64,000 bases of DNA from assembly GCA_019454225.1 (NCBI GenBank), contig CP075370.1, positions 858,001-922,000 on the forward strand. The letters run 5' to 3'. Both the position numbers and the translations under genes were made by a program. Position 1 is the first letter of the stretch, and every line of letters begins with the position of its first letter. The notes under the pieces were generated by a model. The model saw only the letters and a program-made list of their open reading frames with translations, made no database searches and had not been told where the DNA came from. The stretch comes from Paracoccaceae bacterium. Its GTDB lineage: Bacteria; Pseudomonadota; Alphaproteobacteria; Rhodobacterales; Rhodobacteraceae. Shown here piece after piece: positions 45,223-52,761 of this stretch.

Positions 45223-47031
45223 ATGGCGGAACGCGGCAGGATCGGGGGGCGTCGGGCGGCTGTGGCGGCCGTCCTGACGTTCTGGTCGTCCTGGGCGATG
45301 GCGCTTGACCGGGTCGATTTCGAGGTGGCGGGTGGTGACAGGGCACTGACCGGTGCGCTGCGGGCCGCATCGGCCCTGAACGCGGCCCAGGCCGACGGCA
45401 CGACGGACGCGCAGGACATCTTTGCCGCCGCGCGCGCCGAATACGGGCGCCTGCTGGGTGCGCTGTATGCGCGGGGGCATTACTCTGCCGTGATCAATGT
45501 GCGGATCGACGGGCGGGAGGCCGCCGACATTGCCCCGCTCGACGCCCCCGCGCGCATTTCGGTGGTGTCGGTGCGGGTGGACCCCGGGCCCGGGTTCGTC
45601 TTTGATCGGGCGCGGGTGGCACCGCTGACGCCGGAAACGACCCTGCCCGAAGGATTTGCGCCGGGCCGGCCCGCCGAAAGCGGATTGATCCGGCAGGCGG
45701 CACAGGCCGGGGTGGATGGCTGGCGGTCGCAGGGTCATGCACGCGCCACGGTGGCCGCGCAGGATATCGTGGCCGACCATCGCCGCCGCAGCCTTTCGGC
45801 CGACATCCGGCTGGCCCCCGGCCCGGCCCTGCGGTTCGGCCCGCTGACCGTGACCGGTCAGGAACGGATGCGCCTGTCGCGCATCATGGCGATTGCCGGG
45901 TATCGCGAAGGCCAGAAATTCAGTCCGGAATCGCTGGAACGGGTGGCCGAGCGGCTGCGCCGGACGGGGGTGTTCCGCTCGGTCGCGCTGACCGAGGATG
46001 AGCGTATCCTGGCGCCCGACCTTCAGCCCGTCACCCTGACGCTGGTCGAGGAAAAACCGCGCCGCTACAGCCTGGGCGCCGAGCTTTCCAGCCTGGACGG
46101 CGTTTCGCTGTCGGGATCCTGGACCCACCGGAACCTGTTCGGCGGGGCCGAGCGTTTCCGGATTGCGGGCGAGATTGCGCAGATCGGCGCGCAGACCAGC
46201 GGGGTGGACTATATCCTGGCGGTCTCGCTGGACCGGCCCGCCGATATCCGGGCCGACACCACGGCCAGCCTGACCTTCGACCTGGCGCATCTGGACGAAG
46301 AGGATTTCCGGGCGGACACGGCGGGCCTGGGGCTGCTGCTGACCAACCATGCATCGCGTCGCCTGACCTGGACGGTCGGCATCCGCTATGACGCGGCGGA
46401 CGTCGAGGACATCACCGGCAGCTATCGCTATCGCAACCTGTCCCTGCCGCTGACCGGCACCTGGGAGGGACGCGACAAGCCGCTGGACGCGCGGCGGGGC
46501 CTGTACGGCAAGTTCGAACTGCGCCCGTTCCGCGGGTTCGACGGTGCCGGGTCCGGATTGCGCGTGACGGCCGATGCGCGCGCCTATCGCAGCCTGGGTG
46601 AGAATGACCGGGTGACCCTTGCCGGTCGGTTGCAGGCCGGATGGGTGACGGGGCCAAGCCTGCTGCAGACCCCGCGCGATTTCCTGTTCTATTCCGGCGG
46701 CGGCGGAACGGTGCGGGGGCATCCCTACCAGTCGCTTGGCGTCAGCGTCCTGCGCAGCGATTTCAAGATCGGGGGACAGGCGTTCCTTGCGGCCTCGGTC
46801 GAGGCCCGGGTGCGGGTGACCGACACCATCGGTATCGTGGGGTTCTACGACTGGGGGCATGTGGGGGCCTTCGATTTCTTCGACGACCTGGGCGGCGAAC
46901 ACGCGGGGGCCGGAATCGGCCTGCGCTATGACACCGGGATCGGCCCGATCCGGCTGGATGTCGCGGCGCCGGTCAGCGGCGACACGGGCAAGGGCGTGCA
47001 GGTCTATATCGGGATCGGACAGTCATTCTGA
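45223..47031 (+). CDS. tamA: Translocation and assembly module outer-membrane subunit TamA
   Basis: This 602-residue Omp85-family protein has a signal peptide (about 1-27, cut after AMA), three POTRA-like domains (about 28-280) and a C-terminal 16-strand barrel domain (PF01103) from about 290. The lid-lock region VRGHPYQSLG near residue 505 is the conserved VRG(F/Y) motif of the family. The barrel ends in GIGQSF with the C-terminal aromatic used for outer-membrane insertion. With TamB it helps insert outer-membrane proteins or move lipids. Its stop shares TGATG with the tamB start. Confidence 0.95.
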   Translation: MAERGRIGGRRAAVAAVLTFWSSWAMALDRVDFEVAGGDRALTGALRAASALNAAQADGTTDAQDIFAAARAEYGRLLGALYARGHYSAVINVRIDGREAADIAPLDAPARISVVSVRVDPGPGFVFDRARVAPLTPETTLPEGFAPGRPAESGLIRQAAQAGVDGWRSQGHARATVAAQDIVADHRRRSLSADIRLAPGPALRFGPLTVTGQERMRLSRIMAIAGYREGQKFSPESLERVAERLRRTGVFRSVALTEDERILAPDLQPVTLTLVEEKPRRYSLGAELSSLDGVSLSGSWTHRNLFGGAERFRIAGEIAQIGAQTSGVDYILAVSLDRPADIRADTTASLTFDLAHLDEEDFRADTAGLGLLLTNHASRRLTWTVGIRYDAADVEDITGSYRYRNLSLPLTGTWEGRDKPLDARRGLYGKFELRPFRGFDGAGSGLRVTADARAYRSLGENDRVTLAGRLQAGWVTGPSLLQTPRDFLFYSGGGGTVRGHPYQSLGVSVLRSDFKIGGQAFLAASVEARVRVTDTIGIVGFYDWGHVGAFDFFDDLGGEHAGAGIGLRYDTGIGPIRLDVAAPVSGDTGKGVQVYIGIGQSF

Positions 47032-50000
47032 TGATGCGCATACTGAGCCTGATCCTGTGTCTTGTGTTCCCGCTGGCGGCACTGGCGCAGGATGACCGGG
47101 GGACGCTGACCCGCTTTCTGGAGGACAACCTGTCCGGCGCGGGGCGGCAGGTGATCGTGGAAGGGTTCCGCGGCGCCCTGTCCAGCCGCGCGCAGATCGA
47201 CCGCCTGACCATTGCGGATGACGACGGCATCTGGCTGTCGCTGACGGGCATCGTGCTGGACTGGAACCGCCTGGCCGTGCTGTCCGGCAACATCCAGATC
47301 TCCGAGCTTTCGGCGCGCGAGGTCGAGCTGGTCCGCCCGCCGCGTCCTGCGCCCGGCGCGGCCGTGCCGTCGCCCGAGGCCACGCCCTTTGCCCTGCCGG
47401 ACCTGCCGGTCGCGGTGGATATCGGCCGGATCGCGGCCGACCGCATCGTGCTGGGCGAGGCGGTGCTGGGGCAGCGGGTCGAGGGGACGCTGGAAGCCGC
47501 GATGAACCTGTCGGGGGGCGAGGGGCGCGCGCGCCTGCGCATCCTGCGGCAGGATTCGGGGCCCGAGGGCACGGTCGACCTGGACGCGAGCTATTCGAAT
47601 GCGTCGGGTGCGCTGGTGATCAACCTGGAGGCGGCGGAAGGCCCCGGGGGCATCGCAGCGACCCTGCTGGGCCTGCCGGGAACGCCGGACGCGCGGCTTG
47701 TGGTGCAGGGCGCGGGGCCGCTGTCGGCGTTCGGGGCGAACGTGTCGCTGACCACCGAGGGCGAGGATCGGCTGTCGGGGCGCATCACCCTGCGCGAGGA
47801 GGTTCCCGGACAACGCCGGTTCGCGGCCGACCTGGGGGGCGATCTGGCGCCGCTGTTCCTGCCCGACTATGCCGAATTCTTCGGCCCCGAGGTCAGGCTG
47901 GTGGCCGAGGGCGCGCGCGAGGCGTCTGGGCGGCTGGACCTGTCGCGGCTGACGGTCGCCGCGCGGGCGCTGACACTGGACGGCAGCGTGGTCGTGGCGG
48001 CCGACGGTTTGCCGGAGCGGTTCGCGCTGGCCGGGCGGCTTGGCCTGCCTTCGGGCGAGCCGGTCCTTCTGCCGCTGGCGGCCGAGCAGCGGACCCGGGT
48101 GGCCCAGGCCGACCTTTCGGTGACCTATGACGCCGCGCGCGGCGAGGGCTGGACGGCGCGGGCGACCGTGCAGGGGGTGGACCGCGCCGACATGGCCATC
48201 GCGGAACTGGCGCTGAATGCGTCGGGCCGGATCGCGCGGCGCGCGGGGCAGGCCGCCCCGCCGGTGTTCGGCGCGACGGTGCAGTTCACGGCGGCCGGTC
48301 TGGCCCCGGCCGATCCGGCGCTGGCGCAGGCGCTGGGTGACCGGGTGGAAGGGCGCGCGATCCTGTCGCGGCAGCGCGGCGACGATTCGCTGCGTATCGG
48401 CGAGCTGCGGCTGAGCGCGGCGGATTACGGGCTGACCGCGCGGGGCATGGTATCCGGCCTGACGGCCGGGTTCCGCATCGAGGGTGCGGCCGAGGCGCAG
48501 GCGCGCGACCTGTCGCGGTTTGCGGCATTGGCGGGGCGCCCGCTGGCGGGTGGCGCGCGGCTGACGGTGCATGGCGCGGGCAGCCCGCTGGGCGGCGATT
48601 TCGACCTTGTTGCCGATGTGGCGGGGACTGACCTGCGGATCGGTCAGACCGAGGCGGACAACCTGCTGCGCGGCCCGTCGCGCGTGCAGGTTTCGGTGCG
48701 ACGCGATACGGCCGGCACGGTCCTGCGCGACCTGACGGTGACGGCAGGCCCGGCCCGGCTGACGGCAACGGGCACCATCGCGACGGCGGGCAGTGACCTG
48801 ACCGCGCAGTTCGATTTTCCCGACCTTGGGGTTCTGGGGGGCGACTGGCGCGGTGGGCTGGCCGCAGAGGCCCGACTGACCGGCACGGAAGAGGATGCGG
48901 CGCTGACCCTGCGCGGAAGCTCGCGTGACCTGCGGACCGGGCTGGCCGAGGCCGACGGCCTGCTGCGCGGCCAGACCTCGCTGGACATCCGGCTGGACCG
49001 GCGCGGCGACCGGATCGGAATCGAGACGGCGAACCTGACGAATGCGCAGGGCGCGCTGCGGCTGACCGGGCACTACGACCCGGCGGGGTCCGACCTGTCG
49101 GCCGCACTGTCGCTCGCCGATCTGCGGGTGCTTGGGGCGCGCTATGCCGGTGCGCTGAGCGCCGACCTGCGGGCGGCAGGAACGCCCGAGGCGGGAACAC
49201 TGAACCTGACGGGCACGGGGCGCGGGCTTGCGGCGGGGCAGGCCGAGGCCGACCGCCTGCTGCGGGGCGATTCGGCGCTGCGGCTGGCGCTGCGGGTCGA
49301 CGGGCGGCGCCTGCGGGTCGAGGAGGCCCGGCTGACCAACCCGCAACTGTCGGTCGAGGCCACGGGGCTGGCCGAGGGCGCCGACCGCCGCATCGATCTG
49401 ACGGCGCGGCTGGCGAACCTTGGCCTGATCCTGCCCGAGTTTCCCGGCCCGCTGACCGTCGCCGGCACGGTGCGCGAGGATGCGGCGGGATATGACCTTG
49501 ACCTGCGGGCGCAGGGGCCGGGGCAGATCGCGGCGACGGCGCGCGGCCGCATGGCGCCGGATCTGGGTCGTGCGGACCTGCGGCTGGCGGGTTCGGCGCA
49601 GGCGGCGCTTGCCAATGCCTTTCTGGGCAGCCGGGCGGTGTCGGGATCGGTGTCTTTCGACCTCGGGCTGAACGGGCCGCCGGCGCTGGCGTCGCTGTCG
49701 GGGCCGGTCCGCTGGACCGGTGGCCGGATCAGTGACCCCGACCTGCCTTTTGCGCTGACCGATGTGGGGGCCACCGCCACGCTGTCGGGTGGCCGGATGC
49801 GGCTGGACGCGGCTGCGGCGCTGACCACCGGGGGGCGGGTCACGGTTGCGGGTGGCGTGGGGCTTTCGGCGCCCTATCCGGCGGATCTGGCGATCGGCCT
49901 GCAATCGCTGCGGCTGCGCGACCCCGAACTGTTCGAGACCACGCTGGACGGTGCGCTGAGCCTGCAGGGGCCGGTGACGGCGGGCGGCCTGCTGTCGGGC

Positions 50001-50867
50001 CGCATCAACCTGCGCGAAACCGAGTTGCGGGTGCCGTCGACCGGGCTTGGCGGGACCGGGGACATACCCGACCTGCGGCATGTGGCCGAGCCGCCTCTGG
50101 TGCGCGCGACGCGCGCGCGCGCGGGGCACCTGGGTGACGGCGGCGGGGGTGGCGGTGTTTCGGGGTCCGGTGCATTGCGGCTTGACCTGACGATCTCGGC
50201 CCCGAACCGCGTGTTCATCAGGGGGCGGGGCCTTGATGCCGAGCTGGGCGGCGAGGTGCGGGTGCAGGGCACGACGGCGGCCGTGGTGCCGTCGGGCGCG
50301 CTCAACCTCATCCGCGGCAGGCTGGACATCCTCGGCAAGCGGCTGACGCTGTCCTCGGCGCGGCTGGATCTGCAGGGCGGGCTGATTCCGACCATCGAGG
50401 TGCTGGCGTCGAATTCCAGCGAAGGCATCGTCAGCTTTGTCCGGATCGAGGGTCCGGCAGACGCGCCGGAGATCACCTTCGAGTCGGTTCCCGAACTGCC
50501 GCAGGAGGAAGTGCTGGCGCGGCTGCTGTTCGGGCGCGGGTTGCAGAACATCTCGGCCTTGCAGGCGGCGCAACTGGCCTCGGCCGTGGCGACGCTTGCC
50601 GGGCGTGGCGGGGACGGCATCGTGGGACGGTTGCGCAAGGGCTTTGGCCTGGACGACCTGGACCTGACCACCGATGCCGACGGGGAAACCAGCCTGCGGG
50701 CCGGGAAATACATCAGCGAGCGCGTCTATACCGAGGTCGAGGTGCATCACGGCGGGCAGAGCCGGATCAACCTGAACCTCGACCTGCGCGAGGGGCTGAC
50801 GGTCAAGGGCCGGATCGGATCGGATGGCGAGGCGGGTGTCGGCCTGTTCCTGGAAAAGGACTACTGA
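47031..50867 (+). CDS. tamB: Translocation and assembly module subunit TamB
   Basis: This 1278-residue AsmA-like protein is anchored in the inner membrane by an N-terminal signal-anchor (about 1-18) and should span the periplasm as a long hydrophobic beta-groove to TamA. The C-terminal DUF490/TamB domain (about 930-1278) is clear: LRLDLTISAPNRVFIRGRGLDAELGGE, then PQEEVLARLLFGR. Proteins of this type are linked to phospholipid transfer and outer-membrane biogenesis. Residues 535-830 hold three repeats with an exact 99-residue period. Translation is coupled to tamA by a 1-base overlap. Its end overlaps the convergent yihY by 7 bases. Confidence 0.95.
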   Translation: MMRILSLILCLVFPLAALAQDDRGTLTRFLEDNLSGAGRQVIVEGFRGALSSRAQIDRLTIADDDGIWLSLTGIVLDWNRLAVLSGNIQISELSAREVELVRPPRPAPGAAVPSPEATPFALPDLPVAVDIGRIAADRIVLGEAVLGQRVEGTLEAAMNLSGGEGRARLRILRQDSGPEGTVDLDASYSNASGALVINLEAAEGPGGIAATLLGLPGTPDARLVVQGAGPLSAFGANVSLTTEGEDRLSGRITLREEVPGQRRFAADLGGDLAPLFLPDYAEFFGPEVRLVAEGAREASGRLDLSRLTVAARALTLDGSVVVAADGLPERFALAGRLGLPSGEPVLLPLAAEQRTRVAQADLSVTYDAARGEGWTARATVQGVDRADMAIAELALNASGRIARRAGQAAPPVFGATVQFTAAGLAPADPALAQALGDRVEGRAILSRQRGDDSLRIGELRLSAADYGLTARGMVSGLTAGFRIEGAAEAQARDLSRFAALAGRPLAGGARLTVHGAGSPLGGDFDLVADVAGTDLRIGQTEADNLLRGPSRVQVSVRRDTAGTVLRDLTVTAGPARLTATGTIATAGSDLTAQFDFPDLGVLGGDWRGGLAAEARLTGTEEDAALTLRGSSRDLRTGLAEADGLLRGQTSLDIRLDRRGDRIGIETANLTNAQGALRLTGHYDPAGSDLSAALSLADLRVLGARYAGALSADLRAAGTPEAGTLNLTGTGRGLAAGQAEADRLLRGDSALRLALRVDGRRLRVEEARLTNPQLSVEATGLAEGADRRIDLTARLANLGLILPEFPGPLTVAGTVREDAAGYDLDLRAQGPGQIAATARGRMAPDLGRADLRLAGSAQAALANAFLGSRAVSGSVSFDLGLNGPPALASLSGPVRWTGGRISDPDLPFALTDVGATATLSGGRMRLDAAAALTTGGRVTVAGGVGLSAPYPADLAIGLQSLRLRDPELFETTLDGALSLQGPVTAGGLLSGRINLRETELRVPSTGLGGTGDIPDLRHVAEPPLVRATRARAGHLGDGGGGGGVSGSGALRLDLTISAPNRVFIRGRGLDAELGGEVRVQGTTAAVVPSGALNLIRGRLDILGKRLTLSSARLDLQGGLIPTIEVLASNSSEGIVSFVRIEGPADAPEITFESVPELPQEEVLARLLFGRGLQNISALQAAQLASAVATLAGRGGDGIVGRLRKGFGLDDLDLTTDADGETSLRAGKYISERVYTEVEVHHGGQSRINLNLDLREGLTVKGRIGSDGEAGVGLFLEKDY
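48633..49523 (+). repeat. Three 99-residue tandem repeats inside tamB
   Basis: The motif L-x3-G-x2-EAD-x-LLRG recurs at residues 535, 634 and 733 (codons at 48633, 48930, 49227), exactly 297 bases apart each time. Following stretches also match, such as SDL(T/S)A and a (L/V)LGxx(W/Y)xGxLxA block in the first two copies. The third copy ends less clearly, so the right boundary is approximate. Confidence 0.75.
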
Positions 50868-51682
50868 GGGGACCGACGCGCGGCATCTATCGCTGCCCCC
50901 AGCAGGATCGCGTAGGCGGACAGATAGACCCACAGGAGCAGCGCCGCGACCGCGCCCAGCGAACCGTAGACCTGATTGTAGCTGCCGAAGTTGGCCAGAT
51001 AGACGACCAGCCCGCGCGACGCGATGGCCCAGAGGACGACGGCGACGAGCAGGCCCCGGGTGAACAGCGGCGGCGCGGCGCCATGATTGGGGGCAAGCCG
51101 GTAGACCATCGCGATTGCAGCGACCACCAGGGTCAGACCAAGCGCCACGTTGGCGGTTTCCAGCACGCCGCCCTGCCAGGGCCCGAGCGGCAGGAACCCG
51201 ATGGCCAGCGGCGTGCCGATGGCCAGGACCATGGCGGCCAGAACCAGCCCGACCAGCATCACGGTCAGCAGAAGCGCGCGCGCGATGTCCCAAAGCCCGC
51301 CGCGCGGCGGCAGGCCGTGCACCGCGTTCACGCCCTGCACCAGTGCCGCCACTCCGGCCCGCGCCGACCACAGCGCGATCAGCGTGGACAGGGCGGTTGC
51401 CCAGCCAAGGTCGCGGTTGTTCACCGCCAGCAGGGCCGAGATCTGGCCTTCCATCAGGGTGAATGCCTCGGGTGGCAGGAAATCGCGGGCGAGTTCGAGC
51501 TGGCTGCGGATCACCGCGGGGTCCGATACGAAGCCCCATAGCGCGATGATCGCGGCCAGCCCCGGAAACACCGAAAGAAAGGCAAAGAACGCGACGCCCG
51601 CGGCAACCTGGCTGATGTCGCGCCGCGTGACTTGGGCGTAGAGGCGCCCGGCGGCCGACAGGAATGCGCGAAACTGCTTCAT
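50861..51682 (-). CDS. yihY: YihY/BrkB-family inner-membrane protein
   Basis: This 273-residue protein has about six membrane segments and the YihY (formerly RNase BN/Rbn) pattern: ISQVAAGVAFFAFLSVFPGLAAII near the N-terminus, SARAGVAALVQGVNAVHGLP in the middle, and FGSYNQVYGSLGAVAALLLWVYLSAYAILLGA near the end. The tRNA-nuclease name is obsolete, and recent work links the group to anionic phospholipid transport alongside AsmA-like proteins such as TamB. The 7-base convergent overlap with tamB is therefore of interest. ATG 51682 has only a weak ribosome site. Confidence 0.92.
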   Translation of the reverse strand: MKQFRAFLSAAGRLYAQVTRRDISQVAAGVAFFAFLSVFPGLAAIIALWGFVSDPAVIRSQLELARDFLPPEAFTLMEGQISALLAVNNRDLGWATALSTLIALWSARAGVAALVQGVNAVHGLPPRGGLWDIARALLLTVMLVGLVLAAMVLAIGTPLAIGFLPLGPWQGGVLETANVALGLTLVVAAIAMVYRLAPNHGAAPPLFTRGLLVAVVLWAIASRGLVVYLANFGSYNQVYGSLGAVAALLLWVYLSAYAILLGAAIDAARRSPQ

Positions 51683-51732
51683 CCTAGCGCGTCATCTGCA
51701 GCCGTATCCATCAAGGCGTGTCGCACAATACG

Positions 51733-51758
51733 AAAAGGCCCGCCGGAGGGGCGGGCCT
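51733..51758 (-). terminator. Intrinsic terminator of the yjb-like group
   Basis: Perfect 9-bp arms (AGGCCCGCC / GGCGGGCCT, 5-base loop) run into a minus-strand T-run, 27 bases after the stop of the small yjbE-like gene. Confidence 0.8.
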
Positions 51759-51784
51759 GTCCCGATGATGCAGAGGCGTGCCGA

Positions 51785-52000
51785 TCAGTGGCTGCCTGCA
51801 TCCTTTTCGTCAGTCAGCACGATGATGGCTGCCACGGCAAGGCCGCCAGCGACCACCACGCCGGTGCTGAGTTCGCCAGCACCCTGCTGGGTGGACACGG
51901 TCACGCCGCAGTCATTGGTCGTCGCGGGATCGCAGGCCACCGAAGCGGTCGTCGAGGCGACAAGCGCGAGCACGGCGGCGAGAGCGGTATAGCGGGTCAT
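51785..52000 (-). CDS. Small exported protein, YjbE-like by position
   Basis: This 71-residue protein has a signal peptide (about 1-22, cut near ASVA), a short Thr/Ser-rich stretch with two Cys (DPATTNDCG), one membrane helix (GVVVAGGLAVAAIIVL) and a charged tail. AAGGAGG lies 6 bases before the ATG. It follows yjbH and yjbF by 86 bases, matching the place of yjbE in the enterobacterial yjbEFGH exopolysaccharide operon, although there yjbE comes first. I see no convincing sequence proof of homology. Membrane location is likely; function is unknown. A clean terminator follows. Confidence 0.7.
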   Translation of the reverse strand: MTRYTALAAVLALVASTTASVACDPATTNDCGVTVSTQQGAGELSTGVVVAGGLAVAAIIVLTDEKDAGSH

Positions 52001-52086
52001 GTCGGGCCTCCTTGAACAAACATTGGTGGCTGGATAGCACAGCGCCCGGGTTCAGGAAAGCCGCATTGAGCGCCAGGCCGGGCAGG

Positions 52087-52761
52087 TCAGTCGGACAGGC
52101 GCCGGATTGCCACATATCCGACCGTATGCCCGATCCATTGGCGTGACTGGCGCAGTTTTGCGCCTCCCTGCAACCAGTACTCGTTCACGAATCGGGTGCC
52201 GCCGCCTTCACAGGACTCGCGCACCAGCCGGGTTTCGTAGGCACGTTCGACCACCACGATGCGCGCCGGTCCTGCCGAGGAGGCAGTGCAGGAATAGCGC
52301 GTGATCACGGCCTGATCCTCACCGTTCAGGGTGGTGTGCAGCCGTTCCCACGATCCGCCGGCCGCCAGTTGGGCAACGCCGGGAACGCGGGCCGCCATCA
52401 GATCGGCGCCAAGCCCGCGTGTGGCGACGATCACGCCGTCGCGCACCGAAATGGTCCGGTCATCGGGCGAGGACCAGGTTTCCACGCCGCCATTCAGGCC
52501 CGTCCGCACCACCACGGCAGAGACACCGGCCTTTTCGAGGGTGACCAGATCGGCGGGCACGGTGATCGAGGCGATCTGCGCGCGGGTCAGGCGAGAGGGC
52601 GAAAGGTCGACCCTTGGCGCTGCGCCACGCGTGCCCGCGACCGAGGTCGCGACGGTCTGCGCGATGCGGGCCGAAGGCGATATCTGCGTCTGCGAACCGC
52701 ATCCGGCGAGGACAAGGCCCGACAGCGCGAGCAGTCCGGCGGCAAGGGAAGCGCGGATCAT
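52087..52761 (-). CDS. yjbF: YjbF-like exopolysaccharide lipoprotein
   Basis: This 224-residue lipoprotein has a classic lipobox (LSGLVLAGC, Cys20) and the YjbF/GfcB group 4 capsule lipoprotein pattern (PF11102): LTRAQIASITVPADLV, GVSAVVVRTGLNGGVETWSSPDDRTI, then RYSCTASSAG and FVNEYWLQGGAKLRQSRQWIG near the end. Such proteins help export or assemble extracellular polysaccharide; their biochemical act is not settled. ATG 52761 overlaps the yjbH stop as ATGA and has GGGGAG upstream. Likely sits in the outer membrane's inner leaflet. Confidence 0.88.
   Translation of the reverse strand: MIRASLAAGLLALSGLVLAGCGSQTQISPSARIAQTVATSVAGTRGAAPRVDLSPSRLTRAQIASITVPADLVTLEKAGVSAVVVRTGLNGGVETWSSPDDRTISVRDGVIVATRGLGADLMAARVPGVAQLAAGGSWERLHTTLNGEDQAVITRYSCTASSAGPARIVVVERAYETRLVRESCEGGGTRFVNEYWLQGGAKLRQSRQWIGHTVGYVAIRRLSD

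Noticed and set aside
47004-51539. A 1511-codon open frame on the minus strand across tamB and yihY
   Set aside because: It is antisense to tamB, is Arg/Pro/Gln/His-rich with no recognisable domain, and reflects high third-position GC. TamB on the plus strand has clear family motifs.
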